64,000 nucleotides of DNA from Hedera helix (taxonomy: Eukaryota; Streptophyta; Magnoliopsida; Apiales; Araliaceae), in NCBI GenBank assembly GCA_947179155.2, contig OX359264.1:5001-69000 (forward strand), in the 5' to 3' direction. A model generated the notes under the pieces. It saw only the letters and a list, made by a program, of their open reading frames with translations. It made no database searches and had not been told where the DNA came from. Below, one piece after another: positions 12,600-23,187 of this stretch (its first letter is position 1; each line of letters begins with the position of its first letter). A program made the position numbers and the translations under genes.

Positions 12600-12775
12600 A
12601 GTTAAGATGGAGCGTAAAACGCACTCACTCATAAATATGTGAAGAAAGCGAGATGAAGCGTAAAACGCACTCGTTGGTGAGATAGAGTATAAAATGCACT
12701 CACCGTGGTTGAAAAAAAAAAGAAAAAGAAAAAAAAAGAAAAAAATGGGATGGAGCATAAAATGCACCCATTTAA
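12600..12775. repeat. GAGCGTAAAACGCACTC repeat cluster
   Basis: Four imperfect copies of GAGCGTAAAACGCACTC occur here (near 12610, 12655, 12688 and 12753; the last two have GAGTATAAAATGCACTC and GAGCATAAAATGCACCC). The unit is a near-palindrome (GAGTGCGTTTTACGCTC on the other strand). Reverse-oriented copies lie at the equivalent place in A2 (43860-43960), and one copy is near 41144 in A4. Confidence 0.65.
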
Positions 12776-13220
12776 TTGGAAAAAAGAAGAAGAAAGGTTT
12801 AATGAAAATAATAATCCTATAGGTGCTTAAAAGATGAAAAAAACCTTTTGATCTCCTAAGTTATATTTTTTTATTAGCTTTGAGTGATGTGAAAAATAAA
12901 GTAAAGAGTTTTGTAGTATATATTTTTATCTTTTATGAAACATTTAATTATGTGAGCGAATCTAAGTTTTTTCATTAGTTTAATACATTTGGGTTCACAC
13001 ACACACGAAGGGTCTTGAATGGAGTAAGATTAATAAAAATGTTGAAATTTTATGGCTTTGCATAATTTTAAAATTCTCTTTAAGTTATCATTTAAAAATC
13101 TTTGAGGATAAAGTTGAAATTCATATTGATTCATTGCTTGAGTTGCACGATTATTTTTTGGTAATTTGGTAGAATTTTAGTTTTGATTTGTGTTTTGCTT
13201 GAGGGCAAGCAAAGAGTTAA

Positions 13221-13233
13221 GTTTGGGGGTATT
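13221..13233 (+). other. Polypurine tract of A1
   Basis: GTTTGGGGGTATT directly precedes the LTR start TGATAATTAG. This position and composition fit the plus-strand primer of Athila-type elements. The minus-strand elements A2, A3 and A4 have equivalent tracts beside their 3' LTRs. Confidence 0.7.
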
Positions 13234-14704
13234 TGATAATTAGATTTTATATCTATTTATTTAATATTTTTAGACTTAATTAATTATGAGTTTTTAAGTA
13301 TTTTTAGTAATTTAACTGTTTTATTTAATGTTATGAATTATTATTATTTTTAGTATTTTTATATTATTTTTATTTAATTTATATTTTATTTTGTAGGAAA
13401 TTAATCACTAGTGGCATGGCTGCAATTTCTGGAAGAAGCTGGGGGCAAAAGTGTAATTTTCGGAAAATGGGACAGCCGCGCATGGCACGCGTATAGGCAG
13501 CCAAGACACGGAGATGAAACGACGCCGTTTTGGATCAAGAGTAGGAACATGCGCGCAATGCGTGGTCAGGAACGAAACAGGCATAAAACGGCGTCGTTTC
13601 AGGGGACGCGGCAGAGAACAGTTCGCGCAATGCGTGGCTGTTCAGCGGAAGAAAAAAAATAAAATAGAATGCGCGTTGACTTGGTCAACGCCGCGTTTGG
13701 CGACACGGAAATTAGCCAAAACAGGAGATTTCACGATTTTTGCATCTTTTTTATTCCCAATTGGATTTTAATTCGTATTAGGGTTTGAAAAAATAAATCC
13801 TATTAGGGTTTGGATATATTTGAGGCCTATAAACACATGCCAAAGGGAGAGCACATACACACAAGAATCTAGAGCTACATTGAAGCATTGAAGCAAAGGA
13901 GGCAACATCAAGGGTTCAAGAATTGGAGATTGAAGAAGCGCTACAAATATTTTATCCTTTATTCTTTTATCTTTAATTTTTGCTACGATGTTGTTTAATT
14001 TGTGGAATTCTTTTTATTTACTTATGAACTAATTTTATTTTAAAATTACAATGGAACCCAATGTTTAGTATAAATTAATTCTCTCTTGTTTCAATTATTA
14101 ATCTTTATAATTCATTTATCATATTTTATACTTACATGTTATAATTGTTTGGCCATACAATTATTTGATTTCCTATATGGCATTGGAAGATAAAATCTAG
14201 GTTTTGATCTAAATATGATAATATGCATTACGTATAAAATAGGAATGTATTTATATGTTGCATGTAAGTGTTTTGGGAATTTAAACTTAATGAATCTATT
14301 CTTAATTATTTTACATAGGAATATAGTAGATTAATTGGAATAGATATTTTTGTAAAACTCTTGCAAAATGTTTAATAAATATTTATGAATTTTTGCTTAA
14401 TGAATTATATCGATTAACTAGTTGTCAAGAGAGTGAAAATATTCATGAGAAACATTTGGGGAAGTTGTAGTCTTAACTTTTAAATCTGATATTCATCTTT
14501 GCTTAACAATTTGCTTATTTTAATTAGTTAATTTAATTTCATAAAACTTGAATCGGTTGTTTAAATAAAATTGAGTTGATATAAAACTAGTACTTGAATA
14601 TTATTATTATTATTTCCTCGTGGGATCGATACTTTACTTACTATTATATTACTTGTTGGCCATGTATACTTGCGTGAATTTGTCTATACATAAATCTGAC
14701 AACA
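13234..14704 (+). repeat. 3' LTR of A1, full length
   Basis: 1471 bp, from TGATAATTAG to CTGACAACA. It contains a CG-dense segment (13480-13700) with the motifs AAACGACGCCGTTTT and AAAACGGCGTCGTTTC in opposed orientation and repeated GCGCAATGCGTGG, then a TATA box TATAAACA at 13828-13835. The 85- and 83-codon frames at 13411-13771 fall in this CG-dense U3 segment and look like chance open frames. The last 786 bp match the 5' LTR. Confidence 0.8.
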
Positions 14705-15128
14705 ATTACAAGGTTTGAAAAAAGAGAAAAACTCAATCCTCGATTTATTGGCACATTTGAAATCCTTGACCAAATAGGAACTGTGGCCTCCAGACTAACT
14801 CTACCACCAAACATGTCCCGTATTTATAACGTTTTTCACATATCTATGTTATGTAAATATGTGAAGGACTCAAATCACATTATTGAGTTAGAGCCAGATG
14901 AGATAGCGGAAGATTTAACGTATGAGGAAGTACCTGTCAAGATCTTGGATAGGAAAGAGCAGATCTTACGCTCAAAGATTATACCTCAAGTCAAGATTTT
15001 ATGAAAAAATCAAGATACTGAGGAAATGACCTGAGAATTGGAATCTGAAATAAGAGTTAAGTATCCTGATTTCTTCGAAATGTTAGGTACATAAATTTCA
15101 GGGATGAAATTTTATTAGGAATGGAGGA
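14705..15128 (+). pseudogene. Tekay-like chromovirus integrase C-terminus and 3' internal end
   Basis: One frame from about 14720 to 15001 carries KLNPRFIGTFEILDQIG, then ASRLTLPP, VFHISMLCKYVKD, EDLTYEEVPVKILDRKEQ and LRSKIIPQVKIL. This is the C-terminal GPY/F-type module and chromodomain-side tail of a Ty3/gypsy chromovirus Pol, which binds DNA/chromatin during integration. A stop follows at 15001-15003, where the family often has a few more residues. A purine-rich AGGAATGGAGGA then precedes the LTR at 15129. Everything upstream of 14705 is cut away by element A1. It is a remnant of a polyprotein and not a gene on its own. Confidence 0.8.
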
Positions 15129-17739
15129 TGTAAGACCCCAAATTTTAATAAATAGATTTTAAGAATTTTATGCCTAACAGTAAGGTGCTAAATTAATAAA
15201 AATTAAAGTTAAGGATGTTATGTGTAAATTTTTTATGTCAGACAATATTCGATTAATCGAGGAATATTCATTTTGTCAGAAAATATTCATTTTGTCAGAA
15301 AATATTCGTATGACGAGGTTGAAATATTCAGTTATGGGTTGACCCCACAACAAAATATTGTCGAATGTAGAAAACGATAGTAGTAGCCTTTTTAAATAAA
15401 AATAGTCAACAGTATTATCACTTCTAACTGCTAAAATACCTAGTGATAAAAGTATGGTAGCATATGGTATTTTACAATAATACACGGTATTACACAATAT
15501 TTTAATTATTGAACTGATAAAGTGGCTATTGCACAGTATTTCATCAATAATTGTTATTACACAATATTTTACATTATTGAATCAATAATTGTCATTACAC
15601 AGTATTTTATATTATTGAATTAATAATTGTCATTACACAATATTTTACATTACTAATTGCATAGTGTTCCATATTATTTAATCAATAATTGTCATAATAC
15701 ACAATATCTTTCATTATTGGGCCAAAAATTATTACGGTAGTAGTCACGGATGTTAAATAGTTAGACAAATTTATTATTTAAAAAACACTGTATGTTGAAT
15801 AATTAGGATATTAAATGAATAAAATAATACGTAAGTGCGTAACACGTGTAAGTGTGTAACGTATGTAAATGTGTAACGTGTGTAAGCGTGAAACGCGTGT
15901 TAGTCAACGAACGACATATTTAAGTGCGAAACATGTGTTGGTTGATGAATGATTTAGATTAAAAGATGATATTAAAATGTATAACATGTGTGTGAAAAAA
16001 TTGGTTAGGCTCTGGCTATAAATATGGGGCTTAGCATAAGCATAAGGAGTTTCATGCATTCCTCACTCAATCTTCTTTCCACTCTTTAAATATTTCTTAG
16101 TATAAGTGTCTCTATGAGTGTATTAAAATTACCTTAAGCGTTGAAAATCTGGGAGGGTACGGGTATTGTTCAAGTAAATTTTTTATAAAAGTTATATAAA
16201 CACTCACCCACACATCAGTTTACAACTCTTCCTTTAGAAGACTATTCTATTAGAAGATTTATTTTGAAAATTTTCATTTGAAAGATTTTACTTTAAAAAT
16301 TATTTTTTTTAAAACTATTTTGAAGTATATTTATACTATATAGTCACTTTGATGATTATATATATATATAATTGGTATGTGTTGCTTACAAATTAAATTA
16401 TAAATATACATATAGGTTGATCAACCTCATAAAAGCTGTATTTAGTCACTAGATAAGGTAAGAGATATTATTTTCTTTCAAACTCTTAAACTTATTATGG
16501 TAAGGGATATTATTTTTTTCATCATCATATATGGATATCATTTTCTTTCTTACTTGTAAGGGATACTATCTTTTTCATCTTCTATCACTTAAACTTACTA
16601 CGGTAAGAAAGTATCTTATTTGTACCTATAATATTATTAAATAATGAAAATTCTTGAATTAATAATTCTTTAATATTTCCTTAATAGTTTGCACTTTATC
16701 TAATACCCTTTGACAAGAACATTCCTATTAAATTTTCATCGTCATATTTAAACTGTGAACTTATAGACCTTAAACTTTTGAACTGTGGACATTTATTTAA
16801 ACTGTGAACATTTTGGACTAATTCCTTATACTGTAAACCTTACTGTTGAACTTCTTCCCTGTAGATCTTGAACATTAATCTTAGACTCGAATAACTTTTT
16901 CTATACATCATGTTGACAATTTTTACATTATTTGAATCTGGATAAAGTAAAATTTGCTAACTCTTAATGTTATTGTTTATCCTGTTTCTTCTGTTCATTA
17001 TTTATATCTCTATTGTTATTTCAATCATCAAGTCTCAGGTTGTTTTGAATATATGTGGCATGGGGCACAGATGATAGGTTAAAGGCGATATAATTGTTGG
17101 GTGTCTTTGTTCGGATGACAAGGACACGTGATGAATGTTCTCTTTGGCCGGGGAAAAAAAAGAACTGTTTTTTTGCATGATCATGACCGGTGGTGTTTCT
17201 GATGAGAAAAGTTGATGATGATTTTCTTAAAAAGAGAATCAAGTAAACATCATGATCTATTTGATTCTATTTGTGGTGGTTATTTCACTACAGTAGAACT
17301 TTGTTTAAGAATTTAACTATTATTTTTGATTTAAATCTTGCTGTTTATATTACTCTATTAACAACTCAACTGGAGTTGTTGATTTAAAACTTGTTATCTA
17401 TTATATTCGATTAAGAACTCAACTGTTCAAGGCTAAGAATAATTTATTTTTCATTATCTTAGTCCTGATATTCCTTACTAGGCTATTTAAGCTCACCATT
17501 TCTTTTTTGTTCAATTGTTCAGGAAATGAGAATACAGCCGGGACTAGCGGGGAGGAAAGAGGAATGGAGTAGCTATCCAAGTTAGTTGTTATAGTACTCT
17601 TCACTATATTGTAGAATAGTAATAATTGTGAAAACTTAGTTGTGCATTATTGGGTACTGTATAGTATATTATAATAATTTTGTTGTAGTCTTTTGACGAC
17701 TCAAATTGGGTAGTGTGAGCCCGATTTGGGGGCGTCACA
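15129..17739 (+). repeat. 3' LTR of the Tekay-like element
   Basis: 2611 bp, from TGTAAGACCCCA to GGGGGCGTCACA, both typical Tekay-type LTR termini. It contains about five imperfect ~38-bp units of the type TTATTGAATCAATAATTGTC (15500-15720), short GTGTAACGTGTGTAAGTG repeats (15830-15960) and a TATA box TATAAATA at 16017-16024. It is the same family as the solo LTR at 37607-40192, which has the same termini, repeats and TATA setting. The matching 5' LTR is not in the window. Confidence 0.8.
16017..16024 (+). promoter_or_regulatory. TATA box in Tekay-like LTR
   Basis: TATAAATA lies in GGCTATAAATATGGGG, about 890 bp into the LTR, and is followed by CATTCCTCACTCAATC. The counterpart in the solo LTR is TATAAATA at 38473-38480. 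This is the likely core promoter of the family. Confidence 0.5.
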
Positions 17740-18498
17740 TTATAAGGTTTGAAAATGAATCAAACATGATTAAAGTTAAGGTTTTAAAACCTAGATTGGA
17801 GGAAATGAGAATGTAAAGGAATAATTCAACATTTAACCTAATTTATGTGTTAGGAATTAAATGTAAGTAATCATGAACTATAAGAATTAAAACCTAGAGT
17901 TGGTTAATATGAATATTTTGTGAAATATTAATAGCAAGGTATTTATACGACGTTAAATACAAAACCACTAATCACGATTTTGGAATGAAATTTAAGGAAG
18001 AAACTTTTCATAAATAGAAAGTTTCCATAAAAGGAAAGTCTGAAGAAAATGAGAGATAACCATTTTGCCCTAGAGTATCTAGTAATGACTAGGGTGTCCT
18101 AATAATCACATAGAGACCATTTTACTCATAGCGTGAAATTTGATTAAATTGGCCCAAACCCTAATTCATTTAATGTTTAGGGCCAAATTGTTATAAATTT
18201 TGTTAATTGGCCCAATGTAAATTAATTAGAGGCCCAACGTGAGTTATAGAGAAGCCCAATGGTGAAATAAATTTCAAGCCTAATGACTTAATTAAATTAA
18301 GTCAAACCCTAGCCCAATGAGTTATTTATGGTAGCCCAACCTTGAGTCTAATTGATTTAATTGTTGGGAGCCCTAAAAGATTTAATCTAGTAGTTCAATT
18401 GGTATATATTGAGAGCCCAAAATAATGGTAACATTGATCCTGAATGAATTTAAATTTAAGACCAATTTGTACCCCAAATTATGTATGTAAGGGCTAGT

Positions 18499-18540
<42 letters not shown>

Positions 18541-18554
18541 CGTATATATATATA
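17740..18554 (+). mobile_element. Left half of an old gypsy LTR (U3-like)
   Basis: The sequence has no convincing open frame. Repeated GGCCCAAT, AAGCCCAAT and GAGCCC phrases resemble the complementary strand of the U3-like part at 5450-5700. It runs into a (TA)n tract at 18500-18538, where the viral insertion begins shortly after. The likely continuation of the same LTR resumes at 28056 on the other side of the virus. This is inference from resemblance, not a full alignment. Confidence 0.4.
18500..18553. repeat. (TA)n microsatellite at viral left flank
   Basis: About 40 bp of pure TA followed by CATACGTATATATATA. A second TA tract (28055-28070) lies at the right edge of the viral insert. Insertion of endogenous caulimovirids at TA dinucleotide repeats has been reported for several plant genomes. 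Confidence 0.8.
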
Positions 18555-18590
18555 ATGACCCCAAAATTTACTTGATTTAACAACAACCCA

Positions 18591-18604
18591 TGGCTTTGAT
18601 ACCA
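18591..18604 (-). other. Viral primer binding site 1 (initiator tRNA-Met type)
   Basis: Minus strand TGGTATCAAAGCCA, one base off the caulimovirid consensus complementary to tRNA-Met. It marks the end/start junction of the circular viral map. Viral leader sequence continues for only a few bases (to about 18577) before host-like sequence begins. Confidence 0.7.
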
Positions 18605-19189
18605 TAAGGTTGATGGACTGCAGAAAGGCCACAAGCCCAGAGAACAGGGGGTGAACTACTCACAGTTCATAGCAAAAAGGCGTATATCAATGCTGTTATA
18701 AATGATGCAAGGGGATTGCTGGGAAGGGGACCTCACAGTTGTATATCAATGCTGAAAATAAAACTTAAACCAACCATGTAGGTGGTACTAACAGTGATAA
18801 ATAAAGAACAGATTACTAAAATTTAAATAAAGAACAGATTACTAAAATTTACTTGATTTATAAAACTTTAATCGAATTACAATAGAGAGTACAAAAGATA
18901 GAGAGAGAATTAGAACTTACAGAAAAACCAGTGTGTCTAAACACTGAGGCTCTGATTCTCTTAAATAGAGAAGACATACAATGAAATTCAAATGAAATTA
19001 CAACGAAATTCAAATGAAATTCAAACGAATTACTATTACAGACACTTTCCACTATTACAGACACGTTTTACTTTTCAGACACCTTTTACTATTCATTACT
19101 GATGATAGCCTCGAGATGCCAAAAGGTAGATGCTTTTGGCAAATTAGATGCTGAATTTTGACTAAAGGAGCAGACATGTCGGAGACAGA
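18605..19189 (-). promoter_or_regulatory. Viral intergenic region of left copy, with TATA
   Basis: Non-coding DNA between the end of ORF2 and the terminal primer site. A TATA-like CTATTTAAG occurs on the minus strand (18960-18968), preceded by repeated GAATTTCA-type boxes and a TAAAAGGTGTCTGAAAAG stretch. A tandem repeat of AGTAATCTGTTCTTTATTTA follows (18800-18850). It should hold the transcription start and polyadenylation region of the virus. The right copy (27623-28055) retains most of the same sequence. Confidence 0.55.
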
Positions 19190-20470
19190 TCAGGCAAATG
19201 GGTCCTGAGCATCTTGGAGGGAAATGCTTCCATAAGAATCTTTACTGGAGGCTGCTGACTCATGAGAGGAGACGGAAGCAGAAGAGTCTTCTTCATCAAC
19301 TTCTTTGCGGAGTGAAGAAACTCTTTGGTTAATAGCATCGGTTAACAACTTGATATCTGCAACAGAACAACTATTGATAATTGAGAGGTCAATAGAGCCT
19401 GTTGGGCTTGACTTTTCCTGTTTAATTTTTGCAGTTCCAGAAGTAGAGGCCAAAACTGGTTTAACTGGAGTTAATGGGAATTCAGTTTGAACTTGTTTGA
19501 CAATTCTGTTGACATCAAACTTGTCCCACCATTTAACAAAGAAAATTCTGGTTACTACAGGGATCTGACTAGAAGGAGGAAAGTTATACTGCCATTTAAG
19601 AATCCAAGGGATCTTATATTTACTGACGAATCGGAGCAGTACTGGGATACCTTTAAATTTAGAGTTAAATGGAACTTTATTACTGAAGTGGTTTACTTGG
19701 GTAAGGAGGAGTTCTGGAAGAATAGAACTCAAAGGACCATATCTAGACCACCAAATGGTGAACCAGAGAGGAATTTGACTTTTAAAATTGTGGTCAAACT
19801 GGATGAACCACGAGTGACTGAAGGATTGGTTCTGGTACAAGAAGATTTTGTGCCAGGCTTCCATATAGTTATAGTAACTGAAATATGCATCATCTTTACA
19901 AAGTAAAGGGTTACTAGAATCAGTAAAAGGTCTCAAATCAGAGGGATGATTTCTCCAATTTGAAATAATCTGTTTAATATATAAGGAATGAAAGATGATT
20001 TTGGTACTATCATTCCTGTCGTAAATGGGTTTAATGGTTATGGACTCTGTTTGAATAAGAAGATCTTTGTAAAAAGTTAATGACTTGTATGGAGCATTGG
20101 GAACGAAGTGCCAACCAGGGGGATAAAACTGGGCAGCAAGTTTAATGGGGTCATTTTTTGAGGTCATTGTATGTTCAACATAGAACTGGTTACTTCCATG
20201 ACTAGGAGTATATTCAGATCTAGGCAGAGCTGGTTCTGATGACTGGGTTTTGCTTTCAAATGGATCGAAAGGCTTAGGTTGACTGGTTAGGGCTGAACTG
20301 TATGGTTTAGGTATTTGACCTAAAACCTGAAAATTAGTAGAAGGTAACCTGGGGGGATAACTGGGGTGAGGAACAAGAGTTCCAGTAACTGGAGTAGTCG
20401 GAGTAGAAGAAGATACCTGTGCCTTGCATCTGCCGGCTCGGCTGGAAGACGATCCACCTCTCACACTCAT
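19190..20470 (-). CDS. Florendovirus-like ORF2 protein, 426 codons, function unknown
   Basis: This is an uninterrupted frame starting at an ATG (20468-20470) that overlaps the stop of the preceding polyprotein frame as ATGA, which suggests termination-reinitiation. Residues 1-110 are Ser/Pro/Thr-rich. Residues about 110-330 form a conserved-looking domain rich in aromatic residues (FYPPGWHFVPN, WFTIWWSRYG, KIPWILKWQYNF, FFVKWWDKFD). The tail from about 345 is Ser- and acid-rich with a short helical stretch (IKLLTDAINQRVSSLRKEV). There is no membrane segment or recognised catalytic motif. Related florendoviruses carry a second ORF of unknown role in this place. It is remarkable that the frame is intact while RT upstream has several breaks. 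Whether it is expressed is unknown. Confidence 0.7.
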   Translation of the reverse strand: MSVRGGSSSSRAGRCKAQVSSSTPTTPVTGTLVPHPSYPPRLPSTNFQVLGQIPKPYSSALTSQPKPFDPFESKTQSSEPALPRSEYTPSHGSNQFYVEHTMTSKNDPIKLAAQFYPPGWHFVPNAPYKSLTFYKDLLIQTESITIKPIYDRNDSTKIIFHSLYIKQIISNWRNHPSDLRPFTDSSNPLLCKDDAYFSYYNYMEAWHKIFLYQNQSFSHSWFIQFDHNFKSQIPLWFTIWWSRYGPLSSILPELLLTQVNHFSNKVPFNSKFKGIPVLLRFVSKYKIPWILKWQYNFPPSSQIPVVTRIFFVKWWDKFDVNRIVKQVQTEFPLTPVKPVLASTSGTAKIKQEKSSPTGSIDLSIINSCSVADIKLLTDAINQRVSSLRKEVDEEDSSASVSSHESAASSKDSYGSISLQDAQDPFA

Positions 20471-21850
20471 TGATTTTGTTTTGAGATTCCTGACTGCAGA
20501 AATTCTCTAGTAAGAAAATCTGAAATTAAATTCTCACTACCTTTAATGTATTCAATATCAAATTCAAAGATACTTAAAATAGATTGCCATCTTGCAAAAA
20601 TCTGTTTAGAGGCAATGTTTTCAACATCCTTTTCTAAAACATATTTTAGCCGATTTACAATCTAATCTTACTAAAAACTTTTGATTTAATAAATCACTCT
20701 GAAATTTATTAATGCATGAGACTAGAGATAAAATTTCCTTTTTATTGGTAGAATAATTACTCTGAGTAAGATCTCAAGCATGAGAATAAAAGCAAACAAT
20801 CTGCTCCGGAGAAGTAGGGGTTAGCTTTTGTTTCAGAATACCGCCGAAACCAATATCTGAGGCATCGGTTTCAACAATTTTAAATACAGTGTGATTAGCT
20901 ATGCCAAGACAGGGTAAAGTTTTGACATATTTTTTAATATCTCGAATTATGGAAGTATGAATATTAGTCCAAGGGGAAGGATTTGACTGCAATCTTCCGA
21001 ATAGGGGTTTACATTGCTTGCGTAGATCTTTATAGAATTCACCAATATAATTGAGAGACCCTAAAAACCTTTGTAACTGGGTTTTATCAAGGATTTTATC
21101 AGGAAATTTATCAGCAAATTGAATAGCACGAATAACAGGCTGAATAGTTCCATATTGAATATAATAACCAAGGAATTTAATTTTTGTTTGGAACAGGCTG
21201 AATTTGGTAGAAGATATGACTAGGCCATTAGTTTTGACTGTATGAAAAAATGAATTTAAATGTTTCCAATGTTCTTCATTAGAGTTGGAAATGATAAGAA
21301 CATCATCAATGTAGACAATAGCAAAATGACTGAAAGGGTTTAGAATATCATTCATAATATTCTGGAATTCACTAGGGGCATTCTTCAGACCGAAAGACAT
21401 GACATTCCATTCATAATGACCAAAAGGAGTTTTGAAAGTGGTTTTGTATCGATCTTTCTCATTAATTTGGATTTGCCAGAATCCGCTCTTAAGGTCAAAT
21501 TTACTAAAAACGACAGCTTGACTTAGTCTTTTAATCAAATCTTTTTTATTAGGTAATGGATACCGAATCCATTCAAGAACTTTATTAAGAGGTTTATAAT
21601 TTATGACTAACCTAGGGACTCCTCTTTCTATTTCAGAATTCTTATTAACATAGAAAGCAGGACATGACCAAGGGAATTTACTCTTTCTAATTAATCATTT
21701 TTTCAATAAATCATTAATTTCTTTTTTACAATGTTCCATTTGTTCATGGTTCATTTGAATAGGTCTAGCCTTAGTAGGAATTAAATGTTCTTTAAATTCC
21801 TTAGCATAAGGTAGCCTAACAATATGTTTCTTCCTGTGCCAGAAAGGGGA
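20471..21850 (-). pseudogene. Viral reverse transcriptase and RNase H, broken
   Basis: This encoded the replication domain of the viral polyprotein. The N-terminal part lies around 21540-21780 (RLVINYKPLNKVLEW, RYPLPNKKDL). The long open part (20774-21538) contains FSKFDLKSGFWQI, TPFGHYEWNVMSFGLKNAP, the catalytic YIDDVL, the FLGY block, and the RNase H start IVETDASDIGFGG. Breaks are: a frame slip near 21840-21850 at the PR-RT junction, TGA at 21695-21697 where a Gly is usual, TGA at 20774-20776 where a Trp fits, and a further frame slip near 20650 in RNase H. The frame then runs to a stop at 20467-20469 overlapping ORF2. It is typical of a decayed endogenous copy. Confidence 0.8.
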
Positions 21851-22805
21851 AGATCAGAACAAACAAAATCAGTTAAAACTTTTGTAAAACATTTTATTTG
21901 TTCTTGTAACTTATTAGTTTTTAAACGTTCTTCAACCTTCTTATACTTAATTTCATCTTTTAGGTATTTTAAATGATATGTCTTATTATTTAAGATATTC
22001 AAACTTTTAGAAATTGACTCATCTTGAATTATCCTTAAATCTTTGTTTTTAGGTTTATTAATAAATGAAAACGTTACTTCTTGACCTAAATGTTTAGTAG
22101 TCAAACCATCTGTATTGGTAGTAAAAGGGTACTCTGAATAAGAATAGTTTTATCTTTAGGACTTTTACTTAAAGCTTTCACATTTAAATTAGTTTTCATA
22201 GTTTTATAATAAATTCTAAATATCAAAGCAAGGGCCTGGGATCCCTCAATCATTTGGGTGATTTCTCCAGCTGTTTTGATATATAAAGTTAATGATTTTA
22301 ACAAATGTGAGTCACTTAGACTTAATGTAAAATCTGGAAAGCAGTTAAAATGGACAGGTCCATTATGCAAACTAGATTCCATTATGCCTAAGATGCTGGG
22401 AACATAATTTAAATATCTAGCATCACGCAAACATAAAAGTATGCTAGAATTACTACCTTTAATGCTTAGGGGCTTAACTGCAACTTGAATTAGACCTATA
22501 TGAATAAAATTATATCCTTTAAGTCTATGTTTTTTAATAACGTCATTAGTTAATAAAGAGCAATTTTCATGTTCTTTATTAATAGCATAAACCTTTTCAA
22601 CAGTTTTAACAATATAATCAGACTTGAAATTATCCGAAAAAGTTGACTTGTAAATTTCTTTGGGTGAAACATTAGGTATGTTCCAATTTCCAAGGTCTTG
22701 ACTCAAATTATCATAATTGTGTTCTTCCTGGTTGATAAAATCAGGAATAGATGAAAGGCTTGACCTATGGCTAGCTGAAGAGTTGGATCTAAACAGTCTA
22801 CTCAT
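21781..22805 (-). pseudogene. Chimeric movement protein fused to protease C-terminus (left copy)
   Basis: The first 223 codons are nearly identical to the movement protein of the right copy (MSRLFRSNSS start, then HIGLIQVAVKPLS, LLCLRDARYLNYVPSILG, HNGPVHFNCFP). At about 22130 the sequence jumps into the protease C-terminal region (TTKHLGQEVTFSFINKP) in another frame, so the MP frame ends a few codons later at 22101-22103. The deletion removed the MP C-terminus, the whole CP and the PR active site. The second open part (21781-22104) continues to the PR-RT junction and then hits a frame slip. The break lies at a short TAC identity between the two parent sequences. Confidence 0.75.
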
Positions 22806-23187
22806 ATTTTGAATACTGTTCTCAAGGCATTAAGACACTTTCTGCAAAAGGGTGATAAACAAAAGACAAGGCAGAAGAAGATCTTACTAATGAAATGAAA
22901 CTGGAACCTAAACCAAATAACAGGGATAACCTAAAAGTTTCTTGTTTCTGAATAAACATAAACCCAGATCGACACCTACCTAAGTAGACTCATGCCATAT
23001 GGAAACGACCTGACGCCAAACACTGCTCCCACCGTGGAGACTTACTACAGCAAACGGTCAACATCTAGGCGGTCTAACAGTAAAGTCGGTGTTTTATGAA
23101 GATCGAAAAAAAGATAGATTAGTAGGATATGTATGAAAAGGAAGAGAAACAGTAAACAGATCATTAAAAGAACTTAACAACTACCCA
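22806..23187 (-). other. Viral leader of left copy
   Basis: Non-coding sequence between the primer site and the MP start, about 97% identical by eye to 27227-27608. It includes the block CACCGTGGAGACTTACTACA and its surroundings. No upstream open frame of note was seen. In caulimovirids this region is the 5' leader of the pregenomic RNA. Confidence 0.6.

Larger units (their letters stand above)
11749..13220. other. Non-coding post-PR region of A1
   Basis: No RT, RNase H or integrase similarity is visible. Landmarks shared with other Athila-like elements in the window are: GGGAGGCAACCAAAG near 11787; AAGTTTGGGGGTGTGGG at 12031-12047; a conserved block at 12111-12221; a short near-palindromic repeat cluster at 12600-12775; and a CACACACACACGAAGGGTCTTGA block near 12996-13020. 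These shared islands lie in otherwise diverged AT-rich DNA. Confidence 0.7.
8433..14704 (+). mobile_element. Athila-like non-autonomous LTR element A1 (gag-PR only)
   Basis: The order is: truncated 5' LTR (8433-9219), primer site complementary to tRNA-Asp (9226-9244), degenerate gag (9438-11104), retropepsin frame (11105-11748), about 1.5 kb non-coding, polypurine tract (13221-13233) and full 3' LTR (13234-14704). Gag and PR are of the Athila (Ty3/gypsy) type. RT, RNase H and integrase are absent: nothing in the 1.5 kb after PR resembles them. The two LTR copies are nearly identical over their shared 786 bp, so the element is not very old. It inserted in the integrase region of a Tekay-like element. 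The candidate target duplication on the right is ATTAC (14705-14709), but the left partner is lost with the LTR's 5' half. Confidence 0.8.

Noticed and set aside
13411..13771. Two overlapping 83-85 codon frames on the plus strand
   Set aside because: They fall in the CG-dense U3 of the A1 LTR. Overlapping frames in the same repeat are expected by chance.
19305..19906. Plus-strand frames of 61 and 139 codons
   Set aside because: They are antisense to the intact viral ORF2 and have no motif of their own.
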